This document shows positions 25,999 to 37,000 of a stretch of 61,692 nucleotides of DNA, in pieces (position 1 is the first letter of the stretch; each line of letters starts with the position of its first letter). The position numbers and the translations under genes are program-made. This stretch comes from CAYWNA01 sp964459305 (GTDB lineage Bacteria; Planctomycetota; Planctomycetia; Pirellulales; Pirellulaceae): assembly GCA_964459305.1 (NCBI GenBank), contig CAYWNA010000051.1, forward strand, positions 1-61,692, given 5' to 3'. The notes beneath the pieces were generated by a model. That model searched no databases, was not told the DNA's origin, and was given only the letters and a program-made list of their open reading frames with translations.

Positions 25999-26457
25999 TC
26001 AGTCTGTCCCCTGTCCTGATTTTTCGGTGGTGGCTAATGCTGCGTCCAAGCTCATGGGGCTTTCCCCCAACGAGCAAATGCGTCCGACCGCGTCGCGTAC
26101 CTGTTGCTCGAACTGGTCGAAGGAATCGTCCGGCAAGCGATGCACCAGTTCCGCCCGCTCGGGCTCCATGCCGATTTCGGTCAGCAGTCGCTGAATTGTG
26201 CCGACCCGCACTTCGGCGCGGTAGTTGCCCTGCGCCAACTGGCACTCACCTTTAGGACACGCTACGACACAGATACCTCGTGCGCCGCCTTCCAGCGCGT
26301 GAAGCAGATACTGCGCGTCCATCTTGCCACTGCACGGGACTTCGCGCACCTGGGCTCGTGCACCATCCTGTGTCCATTGACGCGGCAAATGCCCGCCCTC
26401 CGGAATACAATTGACGCATACGTAAACGGCGATGTCTGGAGACACGGGTTCGGCCAT
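25999..26457 (-). CDS. MvhD/FlpD-type [2Fe-2S] electron-transfer subunit, copy 2
   Basis: A 152-residue MvhD-family protein. Cys motifs are YVCVNCIPEGG near the N-terminus, VPCSGKMDAQYLL, and VACPKGECQLAQGNY. The N-terminal motif (C-x-x-C) differs from copy 1 and from the usual CC-x-W-C, so the two copies probably hold their clusters differently. Its ATG at 26457 shares its first base with the metF stop (TGATG), and a GTG start of the next gene lies two bases after its own stop. This spacing implies strong translational coupling between MetF, this subunit and the FMN/Fe-S protein. Confidence 0.88.
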   Translation of the reverse strand: MAEPVSPDIAVYVCVNCIPEGGHLPRQWTQDGARAQVREVPCSGKMDAQYLLHALEGGARGICVVACPKGECQLAQGNYRAEVRVGTIQRLLTEIGMEPERAELVHRLPDDSFDQFEQQVRDAVGRICSLGESPMSLDAALATTEKSGQGTD

Positions 26458-27422
26458 CACGTCGCTCCTGAGCTGCAAGCAGTCGTCGAATCGCAGATCG
26501 CAACTTCCGGCCGGGGCATCAGCCCGGCGGCCTCTACCATCTCGGCGACCTTCTCCTCCCACTCGATGGCCATGATGTGCACACCGGCCACGCCTTCCAT
26601 TTCCCTGAGCTGCTGGATCGTCTCGACGCAGATTTTGACGCCCTCTTTGGCGGCATTCCCTTTACCGGCGCCCTTCAAACGTGCGATGACTTCGTCGGGC
26701 ACGTCCATCCCCGGCACGGAATTCTTCATGTATCGCGCCATGCCGACGCTTTTCATGGGCGTGACCCCGGCAAGGATCTTCACTTTCTCATGGAGGCCGC
26801 GGGCCACCACGGCGTCGAGCCACAGCCGAAACTTGTCCAGATTGTAGATGCATTGGGTCTGGATGAAGTCCGCACCAGCCGCCACCTTCTTGGCCAGCCT
26901 GGGCACGCGCATCTCAAAGGGATCCGCGAAGGGGTTGGCTGCCGCGCCGATGAAGAACCTGGGGGGAGACTTGATCTCCTCGCCGCTGATCAGCGTGCCG
27001 TCTTCCCGCAACCGGTAGATGGCGCGTATGAGCTGAATGGAATCGATATCGAAAACGTTCTTGGCACCGGGGTGATCACCGAATCGTTGATGGTCCCCGG
27101 ACAGGCAGAGGATATTGCACATTCCCAGGGCAGCGGCGCCTAGAAGATCGCTTTGGAGGCCGATGCGATTGCGGTCCCGCACCGTCATCTGAACGATCGG
27201 ATCAAAGCCCATTTGCTCTAGGATCGTGCACGCGGCAATGGAAGACATCCGAACCACCGAGGTCTGGTTGTCCGTCACATTGACGCCATCGACTGCGTCT
27301 CTAAGGAGTTCGCCTTTCGAACGGACGACTTCCGAGTCTGCCCCGCGGGGCGGCCCGCATTCAGAGGTGACCGCAAAGACACCGCTCTGTAGGACCTTTT
27401 CCAGACGGCTGGCTGTCTTCAT
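26457..27422 (-). CDS. metF: Methylenetetrahydrofolate reductase
   Basis: A 321-residue MetF of TIM-barrel type that interconverts 5,10-methylene- and 5-methyl-tetrahydrofolate using FAD. Typical segments are FAVTSECGPPRGAD (the usual E-x-x-P-P region), DGVNVTDNQTSVVRMSS, DPIVQMTVRDRNRIGLQSDLLGA, ILCLSGDHQ and ADFIQTQCIYNLDKF. The segment ILAGVTPMKSVGMARYM is also present. It is the first gene of the operon, starting at an ATG preceded by AGGAAACC. The presence of metV at the other end suggests it does not use NAD(P)H alone but takes electrons from MetV and HdrA/MvhD partners. Confidence 0.95.
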   Translation of the reverse strand: MKTASRLEKVLQSGVFAVTSECGPPRGADSEVVRSKGELLRDAVDGVNVTDNQTSVVRMSSIAACTILEQMGFDPIVQMTVRDRNRIGLQSDLLGAAALGMCNILCLSGDHQRFGDHPGAKNVFDIDSIQLIRAIYRLREDGTLISGEEIKSPPRFFIGAAANPFADPFEMRVPRLAKKVAAGADFIQTQCIYNLDKFRLWLDAVVARGLHEKVKILAGVTPMKSVGMARYMKNSVPGMDVPDEVIARLKGAGKGNAAKEGVKICVETIQQLREMEGVAGVHIMAIEWEEKVAEMVEAAGLMPRPEVAICDSTTACSSGAT

Positions 27423-27895
27423 TCTATCTCGGTTTCCTGATAGTGGGATCGAACGGTTCAGGCCAGACCTAAGAATACGTCGCTGGCCGCGTCTTCCTCA
27501 AGCCGTCGATGACTATTATCTTTTGTGATACTAAATCACATTTCCTTATGCAAGATACTTCTCGGTTAAGAGATTCTTATAGATGATGCGAACCGTTGTT
27601 TCAACCCCTCAAGTCGATGTCGGCATGAAAAACCGGTAATTTCCGAGCCCATCGTTGCCGATATCACCCAACATGAGTCAGCGCCAAGCGGCTCTAGCTT
27701 CGGAGCATGGGCGGATCCAGTAATCACGCCTTCCATCCATTATGGGCAATTGTCGCACTGCAAGCGGCAGTTCAATGCCGCTTGCCGGAGTCGATATGGG
27801 GCATTCTAGAGACTAGATGCGCGGAGAAAACGGCAAAATTGCCGCATGTCCCACGACCAGCGGAACGGGAAGAAGAGATGGTGACACGCCGCAAG
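27423..27895. other. Intergenic region upstream of the metF operon
   Basis: These 473 bp lie upstream of metF and at the downstream end of the dockerin gene. They are clearly AT-richer than the neighbours between about 27510 and 27600. Apart from a small palindrome at 27524-27540 I see no RNA gene or riboswitch-like fold, and no credible coding frame. Confidence 0.4.
27524..27540. promoter_or_regulatory. Palindrome TGTGAT-N5-ATCACA in the metF operon promoter region
   Basis: Perfect 6-bp arms lie 102 bp upstream of the metF ATG in an AT-rich island. The shape resembles CRP/FNR-family sites, but the half-site spacing is one base longer than the CRP consensus TGTGA-N6-TCACA. An operator for some dimeric regulator is plausible. 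Its identity is unknown. Confidence 0.35.
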
Positions 27896-30544
27896 TCAGG
27901 AGAGAGGGAAGACTGAGGGCGTTTCCAACAGATCTTCCCAATCCTCGCTCAACCCCGCGAAGATATCGGCGAGGAGACCACCTGATTCATCGTCCGAGTC
28001 GCTGTATTGCCGCTGTGTGATGGCCTGTGAAGCGGGTGAGGAGTCGACGTTGCGAAAATACTCGTCTGCCGCCGTCTGCCAAGAATCCGATCCGCTGATG
28101 AGACTTTCAGGCGACTGGGGAGAAGGGAACGTCTCCGCTCGTCTTACCGTCTGTTCCCGCGCTAGCTGTACGGGATAGGAGGCGGTGCTGATCGCTTCTT
28201 CGCCTTCTGCCGTCGATTCGCCTTCCGGCGAGCCTGATCCACCTGCGGATTGAGCATTCAACTCGTTGATAATCTGCAGCACGTCTGCGGCGGTGACAGC
28301 GCCATTGCCATCCACGTCATAGTAGGGTGGCGGGGCAGAGGGAAGACTGGGTAAGGCTGGATTGTCTGGGTGGGTGTTGATGTAGTTAATCACCGTCAAC
28401 ACGTCCAACGGCGCGACCATTCCATCGCCTGTGACGTCCGTGGGATTCGACGGATTCTGCCAAGAGATGGCCACGGTATCGCCGCCGAAATCGTAGTGGC
28501 CGGCAGCTTCACCCTCGCCGAGCGTCACCGTGTGTTGCTGCGACAAGGGATCTTCGCCGGGCGGCGCGATCGTTGCCACGTTGTACGTCCCGGCGGGCAG
28601 GCTGGCCAGCGCGTAGGCACCTAGCGCGTCGGTCACGGTGGATGTTTCCGGGCCGAAGCGGAGGTTGTCGAAGGCGACCCCTGTGCCCATGTGGCCCTTG
28701 GCGATCGCGTATGCAATATCGGGCGTGGCGCGGTTGAGCGTCATGGTCTCAACCTCGCCGCTGCTCAGATGATCCGTCGTGTAGCGAGCCAGCAGGCTGT
28801 CGTCGCTGTCATAGATCTCCATCCGCCCGTAATCGCCGCTGCTGTTGCCGATCGCATCCAGGCTGACCGTCGTGACGTATGGCGAGAAATCCATGCGCAA
28901 CTGGCGGCTTACGGGCGTCCACGAAGCTGTCCATACGTTATCGCTGGCGGCAAAGTTCTGAAACACCTTGGTGTCTGTAGATGCCGAGATGTCGTCTCGC
29001 GCAGATACCTGTCCGCCTAGGCCGGCATCCGCACCGACTGCCGTGAGGGTAATCTGCGAATTGGCGTTGTTCAGCAGCGTACCCTCTGCAAAATCGTCGG
29101 GCTCGACACCACCGGCCAGGCTTATTGGCTGACCGTCACCGTCGACCAACCGCACCATCCAGCCAGACAATCCCGGTTCGCCGGGGTCGAACTGGCTGTC
29201 GTCGTCTTGGTCGTTCCACACGAAACCGTTGATTCCAGGCTGAAGCACGGCATCAGCGGCGCGACTGGTATGGGCAAGGAAAACGTTGGAGGTCACACCG
29301 GAATCATCGTCAATCGTATGGACTTCTACCGTGTGGGTTCCCGAGGTCGGTAGCGGTATGTGCAAATCCAACTCGGCAGTGTACGTGCCGTACGACGCCG
29401 CGTCTTGCCAATTCCCACCGTCAATGCGGTACTGAGCGCGGCTAACCTCGTTGATTGTGATGTCGTTCTGAAGCCCTTCGGAGTTCAGGTTCGGCAGGGT
29501 CTGGACCGAAGACGATCCGATGAATCTGTATTCGCCCGCCAGGGGATCGACGAACCCGCTTCCATCGAGCGTCAGTGGCACGTCCAACACGTCGAGAATG
29601 CCGTCTCCGTCCGAATCGCGCCAGCCGATCATTTCCAGCGACGACGGGGAACTCGCGTGGTCGTCATAGGCGTTCACCAGCGGCGTCCCGGTGGCCATGA
29701 GGCTGTCGACTTGGGTGAACCCGGGTGTGGGATTGTTGGCAGCGTTCCAGTTTTGGGCATCGTAGTAGCCGCGGTGATCGGTCCACGATCCGGCGCCCCA
29801 ATACTCATCCCTAGCCCAGAAGATGTGGCCTGTCTCATGCGCGAATGTGCTGGCCGGCCGGCCGGCCGGCGCGACAAAAAACTGACCGCCTGGGAAGGCG
29901 AATGCCTTGCGAAACGAACCGCCCAACGGAAACATGCCGTCCGAATCTTTAGCGTCGTTCGCCACGAAGATAGTAAACGCCCAATCGGTGTCGTGGTTCT
30001 CACGTTGCGCGTGATTGAATGCCCGGATATCGTTGCTGAAACCGTCCGTTTGACCTTTGTTCGCATTGTATCCAACCGAATCCAGGAAGTCATACATCCA
30101 GAATCTGAAGTAGTTGGAGATGTTGCCGATTGGTTCGTAATCTGTCAGGACCGGTTCGTCGGCGTAAGCGAAGTCGTACTGGAAGTTCAGCGAGTGGTCC
30201 GCGTTGGGGTACTGGGCCGCAAGCGTATCTTGCCACCAAGTCATCCCGTCGATGACTTTCTGCTTGACCGCCTCGATGCCAGCGGGAGTCCAGTCCTCCA
30301 GTACCGGATTATTGTTGAACGGGGCGTTCGGCTTTGACTCCATCAGCACCGTGGTCACGAGCACGTCGCCCAACATGAACTCGGCCGTGTCGTCGGGAAA
30401 GGCTCCGTAGGGCGTGGCGGCCAGCAACATACGGTCTTCGAGGCGTTCGAAAGCCACCTGGCGTGCTTTCGAACGCGAACCGGCGCGTCTCTCCGTTCTG
30501 CGCCGCCGGCTGCGCGGGACTAACCACCGAAGTCGTAAATGCAT
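27896..30544 (-). CDS. Secreted zincin-like protein with SdrD/Cna-B-like and dockerin repeats
   Basis: An 882-residue predicted extracellular protein. A basic N-terminus leads to the planctomycete signature FERLEDRMLLA at about residues 31-42. A peptidase-like region carries FAHETGHIFWARDEYW at about residue 232, an HExxH zinc site with acidic residues after it. Next come a domain opening GFVWNDQDDDSQFDPGEPGLSGW (shown in parts) resembling SdrD/Cna-B folds, and then two dockerin-type calcium loops (DVTGDGMVAPLDVLTVIN, DVDGNGAVTAADVLQIIN, residues about 698-768). A Ser/Glu-rich tail ends it. Secretion and proteolysis are inferred. The same N-terminal and dockerin modules recur in the giant upstream gene, 466 bp away. 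Confidence 0.82.
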   Translation of the reverse strand: MHLRLRWLVPRSRRRRTERRAGSRSKARQVAFERLEDRMLLAATPYGAFPDDTAEFMLGDVLVTTVLMESKPNAPFNNNPVLEDWTPAGIEAVKQKVIDGMTWWQDTLAAQYPNADHSLNFQYDFAYADEPVLTDYEPIGNISNYFRFWMYDFLDSVGYNANKGQTDGFSNDIRAFNHAQRENHDTDWAFTIFVANDAKDSDGMFPLGGSFRKAFAFPGGQFFVAPAGRPASTFAHETGHIFWARDEYWGAGSWTDHRGYYDAQNWNAANNPTPGFTQVDSLMATGTPLVNAYDDHASSPSSLEMIGWRDSDGDGILDVLDVPLTLDGSGFVDPLAGEYRFIGSSSVQTLPNLNSEGLQNDITINEVSRAQYRIDGGNWQDAASYGTYTAELDLHIPLPTSGTHTVEVHTIDDDSGVTSNVFLAHTSRAADAVLQPGINGFVWNDQDDDSQFDPGEPGLSGWMVRLVDGDGQPISLAGGVEPDDFAEGTLLNNANSQITLTAVGADAGLGGQVSARDDISASTDTKVFQNFAASDNVWTASWTPVSRQLRMDFSPYVTTVSLDAIGNSSGDYGRMEIYDSDDSLLARYTTDHLSSGEVETMTLNRATPDIAYAIAKGHMGTGVAFDNLRFGPETSTVTDALGAYALASLPAGTYNVATIAPPGEDPLSQQHTVTLGEGEAAGHYDFGGDTVAISWQNPSNPTDVTGDGMVAPLDVLTVINYINTHPDNPALPSLPSAPPPYYDVDGNGAVTAADVLQIINELNAQSAGGSGSPEGESTAEGEEAISTASYPVQLAREQTVRRAETFPSPQSPESLISGSDSWQTAADEYFRNVDSSPASQAITQRQYSDSDDESGGLLADIFAGLSEDWEDLLETPSVFPLS

Positions 30545-31010
30545 GATTGTTCGTTGCTGACTAAGTGCGCATTGACAGGCTATTACTATTCTATCTCTTT
30601 TACTGCGTCGTCAATGTTACGTTCATCCAATGTTTTTCGGCTAGGTGGAATATGAGGATCATAGGGGCCAGGAAATGGTCCCTGTCGCGCCCGGGGGCCT
30701 TGATCGTAACTCCGGCAGTTGCCAACAGTGACAGCATAGTAACCCGTAGCGTAAGCGAGGAATGCAGCGAACTACAGCCTCCTCCTCGCTCACGCTTCGG
30801 GTTTCGATGCCGGAGTTATGATCAAGGCCCGCTCGGGTGTCCCTTGCGCTGCGGTATCAGTGTCCAATTGGGCCACGAGAAGTAACGCCCGCCCCGATCC
30901 CGCCTCACGGTTCCCGCTCACAGAGGGGTATAGGGTGAGCGCAACAACCCGATCGTCTCGTGGCTACTGTTTTGAAGCAGAACCCAGTGAGAAGTTCCCT
31001 TGAACTGGTC
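30545..31010. other. Intergenic region between the two dockerin-type genes
   Basis: These 466 bp separate two minus-strand genes. They contain the nested palindrome at 30696-30829, which could act as a transcription stop for the giant gene. No other gene-like feature is seen. Confidence 0.45.
30696..30829. repeat. Nested palindromic repeat (one inverted repeat inside another)
   Basis: An outer pair of 22-bp arms (30696-30717 and 30808-30829, 21/22 matched, containing TTGATC and AACTCCGGCA) encloses an inner pair of 21-bp arms (30741-30761 and 30783-30803, 19/21 matched, starting AACCCG and ending AGCGAGGA). The inner pair is off-centre, with 23 bp on one side and 4 bp on the other. That fits insertion of one element into another better than one symmetric hairpin. 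Confidence 0.88.
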
Positions 31011-34000
31011 CTAGACTCCTAATTCGGCGAATATCGCATGATGCGGATCCGCGCGTCCGAGGGCCTGATCCACGTCTTCGACGATGTCCAGCCAGCTTTC
31101 CTGAGGACCTAAGATGTCCTCCAAATGATTACGATGGGTGGCCGCCGCCCGGGAAGAATGGGTCGAACTTCTCGCCAAGGATCTGTACTCTCGCCCATCG
31201 TCTGATTGGTTTTCGACTTCCGTCCCCCGCGAATCGGCGCCGTCCGCACGGTGGTATGGTACGGTTTCGTACACGCCTCGAAGTGGCTGGCCAAATAGGC
31301 CATCCGCACTAGCGATGAGAGCACCATTCAAATCGTTGAGAAGGCTCGCCTCGCCTTCGCCGCTTGATTCGGCTGCCACGACGAGCGTGCTGAAAGTACC
31401 CGCTTCGCCCTCCCCAGCTCCAAGTTGAGTGTTCAACGCATTGATGTGGTTAATCGCTTGCAAGATGTCAAGCGCCGTGATCGAACCATCGCCATTCACA
31501 TCAAGGAAAGGCTGACCGGCTGGTTTGGGTACTGGCAATGCCGTAGGCTTAGTAAGGTCGTTAACCCAATTGATCATTAGCAGCACGTCGACAGGCGAAG
31601 CCGCCCCGCTGCCGTTGACATCGTACACATTGGCTGAGTTCTGCCACGGGTTCGACAGGATGTTGACACGGTAGTCCTCGATTTCGCCTGCGTCGGTATC
31701 ACCATCCGGCGACAAACCACCGGCAAGGCTGAGCCGGAAACGAGCGTACGTGTCGCCGACGGCAGCCGCCCCCGGCACGATGAGATCCCGAAACGTGATC
31801 GAATCGTTGACAAGAGCTGCCTCGGTCAGGATCTCGTTGGACACGATATGCTCGTTGAAATCGTCCCAATCTCCGTCGGCGTTGAAGTCGATCCAGGCGT
31901 CGAGTACGCCGAAGTCTACGACCCAATCGGGATCCGAGCGATCGTCCCGGATACCTCGCGTGGACACGGAAAAGCTAAACGAGCGGTTGGGAATCAGCGG
32001 TGTCTCAAACACCACGCCGTCCTCGTCGTCGTCCGCATTGGCCGCCGGCGTCGGTTGGCCATCGGCGTTGATGTCTACTCGATCACCGAGCGAGAATCCG
32101 CTGATAATCTGGTGCCGCGCACCATCCTCAGATCTGAGTGTCGGATAGGGGCTGGGCGCGTCACCGTAGTCCATGCCGGCGCCGAAGAAAACTGTAAACC
32201 GCGTTTCGCCGTCGGCCTGATTGGGAAGGACGGCGTTGCCTGCCAGATCTTTGATGCTGCTGACGAAGACGGCATCGAGCCCACTGACCTTCTGCGCCCC
32301 AAGAATGGCGACTCCACGGTAGTCTAACGAAGCACTGACACCTGGTAGTTGTTGTTCATTGATCGCGTTGGCCAATGCATCAGCCGACTCGTTGGAGGCA
32401 AAGGTAAAGTCCGGAACGAACGGCACCGCTACGGCAGCCGGCAGTCCTGAGACGCCCACCTCTGTTAAGGCGGTGTTGTCCACCTCAAGTGCAAAACCTT
32501 CCACGGTGCCCAACGCCACGATCCCATTGCCCGCGTTCAGCGGGAACAATCCTAGGCCGGAGTTGCGGATACGCGACACCATGGCATTGGCAAGCTGCCA
32601 CGTCGAATTCGTGTCGGAGAACGGGATCGGCGTGTTGCCTGGGGTCCACAGGAGGTCGTCGTCTAATTCGAAGGTGACCGATTGGCCGGCTCCCTCGGTT
32701 ATGGTAAACGTCTCGCCATCGGCAACTTGGCCGACGAAGCTGCCGCCTTCCGTCGGAATTTGAATCCCCCATGGCAACCGGGCGCCCGGTTGTCCGGTCA
32801 GCGTCAGGTTGGCGAGTGTCTGGTCAGCCTGGGTCAGGTCGATGATATGGTTGATCGAACCGCCGACATGAATTCTGCCACCACCCAAGTGGCGCGTGTT
32901 TAGCCCCAGATCTTCTTCGTTGATTTCAGTCGAAATCGTCTGGGCAATCTGCTCGTGCGTCTTGGAAAGCGAGAACGGAATGCGTACGTTTCCAGTAGCG
33001 GTTATGGAATCCTCGCTGAATTCAAACGTGACTACCTTGGTTCGATCATCAATCGTGAACGTTTCTCCATCCGAAATGCCAGCGGGCACACCCAAGCCAA
33101 CGAGCGTTGAGGAAAGAACGCTTAGAGTCTGGTTGCCGTTAACGCCCAAGTGAACGTAACCGTTTCCACCGTGTACCGGCTTCAGACCTACACCTGCGGT
33201 GTCCAGTGCCGCCGCAATGGCGTCGGCGATCTCCCCTTGAGAGCTCGTCGCGTTAAACTGCACGACGATGTTTCCAGGAGCGTAGACGCCGTCACTATCC
33301 AACTCAATTGTGGCCGAAGCTGCCGTATTGGTGTTGTCCACGGTGATGGTGTCACCGTCGGCAACACCGCCGAAGTTTCCTCCGCCGACAGGAACTTGAA
33401 CCGCCAATGTTTGCCGGACATCGATCACATAGCCGCTGTCGTATTCGAAAGGTGTATCGTCGCCGTATACGTCTGTGATGGTGATTAGGTCACCATCGGA
33501 AATCTCATCGCCTGCCCGACCCGGTATCACAAAGCGGTCGTCTTGTACAAACTGAATGACGTAGCTGCTTTCCTGGCTCCACAAGCCGGATAGAGAAGTC
33601 AAACGGATGGTGTTGCTCGTTGGATCGTAGTCGAAGCGATAGTCCATCCCTTCCATCAGCAAGCGGCTATCCTGAACCACATTGACCGCGTCACTCGTAA
33701 CTGTTGTGTCATCAATTCCGATGCCACGTAGTCGCCGCTCACCGTCAGCCAGTCGGAGCGAGAATTCCCTGAGCGTAGCATGTAACAGGCTGACGAGGCT
33801 CACGGTCGAGTCCAAATCATGACTGCCGTTGTCCAGTGGCATCAGCAGGCTAACACTGGGATTCTCCGTATCAGAACGCTCGACGGCACCGCGATCCTTG
33901 AAGATGTTCTCACCCATTCCAGGAGGAGGACTTGTGTCCGGATCATCCACGCGCCGGAGGCCGTTTGCGTCGTAGTCCGGTGCCAAAACCGGGGACGAAG

Positions 34001-37000
34001 CAATTCCCAACGGCTCACGCAGATGCATCATCTCCAATCGATCCTCTAAGGAGTCGACAGAACTATCAATCGCAGCCGATCCAGACGCCAGATAGAAGTT
34101 GCCCTCTAACGCGTCAAGGAACAGCGGGTCATTGGAATTGAGATAAACCGGATGTTGCTCGCCCACGACTTCAATGTTGTCCACTCCGTTGTTTTGGTAC
34201 ACGTTTCCCCCGACGACGGTCGAACTGGACGAAGGATCGACAGAAATGCCTGTCTTGTGCCCCGCCACAATGTTGTTCAACACTGTCGGGCTAGCATTAT
34301 TGACTACCCCTACACCACCCACATCGGGCAGCGTAAGCACGTCTACCACCGTCTGCGTGAATGACTGGAAGAACGGGTCACGATTCCGCTGAAATTCAGA
34401 GAGTTCGAATAGTCTGCCTCCAGTCTGGCTGGCGAAGTCGCCGTACACCAATTGCGTATTTCCAACATCAGGATTAACGATCCCGAAGAAAAGAGCATCG
34501 TCGCTGCGTAATGCGTCGACCGCAGGCTGATGATCCGGGACATCGAGAACCGTGTTTGAGTCTCCTTCGTCGGTCAGCATGATGAGTACAGGCGTGGCCC
34601 CCGATCTAAGACTGAACGTTGTAGTCGGAACAATTCCATTAAGGGCCTCGAGTACCGCCCTGCTGCCCTGCTCGAAGCCGCCACCAGTTGGGAAGGTACG
34701 AAAAACGCCGTTCGGATCGTAAAAGTTGGCGAAGTTTGTGATATCTACGGCTTGCCGTGGCTCTGTAGTCGAAGCGTCTTCTGGAAAAAGGACAAGGCCG
34801 TAACGAGCATGGATGTTAGCCGCCTGCATCTCGCTGTCGAAATACCCCAACTGTTGACGTACTGCGTCGATATCAGATGACATCGATCCGCTCGTGTCGA
34901 TCAAGAAAACGATGTCAGCGTCCACTCGCTCCTGATTCTCGCGAGCGCCGCCGTACATGGTATTGTTGATGATGCGACCAAAAGGCACGACCGCAGGTTG
35001 ATTAGCGGCAGAGCCAACACCAGTGGGGTCACCACTGAAACTAACACCCCCCCGTTTATTGTACGCCATCACGTTATTGACAATTGTAACCCCAGGGACC
35101 AGCCCAGCGGCATTAATTTGATGCAGGTTTCGTGCGGGGCCCGGCTTCAGCACACCGGTATTGCTGCGCCCTGGTTCGACACGAATGCCGTACTGGGAGG
35201 TGTTGGTGATACGATTAGAATGGATAATGACCTGCCCCTGTTCGCGCGTCAGATTCGAGTCGCCACTCCCTTCGTATTCGACGATGCGAAGTCCACTCAT
35301 GTTGGCCGGGCGTTCGATGTCGATTTCGTAATGCCCAGTCGTGCCGGGACGGCCGCTGCCTACCACAGTCGGGTCGTACTCATCGTTGTCGAAAGCGCTG
35401 ACGCCGATGTAGTACACGCCGTCAGCCGGCGCCGTGAAGTCGATGTACGAATCGAGGTTGGGAATCAGGTCGGGCCACAGGACGGAGTCCTCCCCTGGGG
35501 CCCTGTCATCATCACTTTCCACGGGCATAATGTTTCCCGAAACGTCGAATACTCGCAGGAAGCTGTCCAACGGCGACCCAAGCTCGGTCGCGTCAATATC
35601 GATGCTGAGCAGTTCGCCTGCATTCAATTCCACTCGATACAAGTCCACTTCGGCGCCAAAGTCGTCCACATCCGGATTGTCGCCGATCACACCGATGGCA
35701 CGGAATGCTTCGCGTCCGCCACCCACGATGCCGGTGGCCACAGGACGATGCCGGTCAAGGAGTAGGTTTGACCCATCACCGCTCAACGGGTCGATATCTG
35801 TCATTTCGAGGGCTTCAATGAAACCAACGCTAAAAGGATTGGCGTTTGAGGCACGCCTGCCCTCGACAAAAACGTTTGACCAATCAACCAACCACGGCCC
35901 CCCCGCGTCGCCCGATACGGCAACTGGACCCACCACGCGGACAGTATTCACATTTTCTAAGAGATCTTCCAGCAGGTCGTCCTCGACGACTCTCAGCAAG
36001 TCTTCCAGGGCGAGTCGCACATCAATCGCCATCGCGTCGAACGGAATGTCTTCGCTCGTGTACGCGCGACCGTCATGCATGAAGTACAGAGCAAACGTGC
36101 CATCCGTAATACCCTCCGACAATTGGACCGTCAGCTGCTGGTTCGCTTCAACACCCGCCTGTTGTCCAGCCGCAACTTCCACAATAGCGAATCTATCGTT
36201 GCTTTCCTCGACCGGCAGGTTGCCCGTGGGCCGGTTGCCAACGAGACCAGCCGTGATAATGACCTCACCGAACAAGTTGACGCGATTGCTGGTGCTGGCT
36301 GTCCCGGCAACAATACCGTCCGCGGAGACGGCGGTAACATCCAGAACCTGTGCGACTGCCGAGCGGTTAATCGCTTCGCGCACGCGGAGGGCCATCGTCA
36401 CGTCATTGTCGCTGGGTTCAAAAGGAATCGCCACATTTCCCGTAGTGGTACTGTTGCCGGCGGTCACATCGTCAAACTCGAAAGTAACCGTTTCTTGGCC
36501 GTCACTGATGTCGAAGGTCTGCCCGTCTGCAAAGAAGTCCCCGGCGGACACATCAAGTGTGATCCCTTCGGCAAGCCGGTCGTTTACATCAAAGGTGTTA
36601 TAGAGGGTGAGCGTTGGGTCCGGTGAAACATCGGACCGGCCGTATTGAGTTGCTTGGCGAATCTCCAACTGATAGGCACCCTCATCGATTTCGAGAATGC
36701 CCTCCTTCTCCTCCTTTTCCGTTTGGGCTGTGTTCGCGTCAAATCCTGGATCTCCCGATGGACTGCCATCGGCGACCATCTCGCCGCGTGAAGCGAAGCC
36801 TATGATGATGTCATCAATATACACGCCCTCGTGACGGTTGTCCTGCATGGCCAAGGCCCCCGGCTCGTCGACGTTGCCGGCAATGGGATCAGTGACGGCT
36901 GGCGCCCCAACACCGAAGGCACCGAACCGATCGCCGAAGAGCCCACTCTGAGGTTCAGTAGTATATGGATCCGATGGCCCGGACAGGCCCAATGGTCCCG

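Noticed and set aside
16842..27422. The operon as a classical methylamine N-methylglutamate synthase (MgsABC) locus
   Set aside because: GATase, GXGXG and FMN parts resemble MgsA/B/C, but the N-methylglutamate dehydrogenase and gamma-glutamylmethylamide synthetase genes are absent, and MetF/MetV/HdrA/MvhD are not part of that pathway. Kept only as an alternative for single subunits.
27524..27540. Canonical CRP/FNR site upstream of metF
   Set aside because: The half-sites TGTGA and TCACA are 7 bp apart instead of 6 (CRP), and the FNR core TTGAT is not matched. Reported only as an unassigned palindrome.
27707..27916. Small plus-strand frame of 69 codons upstream of the dockerin gene end
   Set aside because: No ribosome-binding site, no domain, and overlap with the C-terminus of a well-supported gene.
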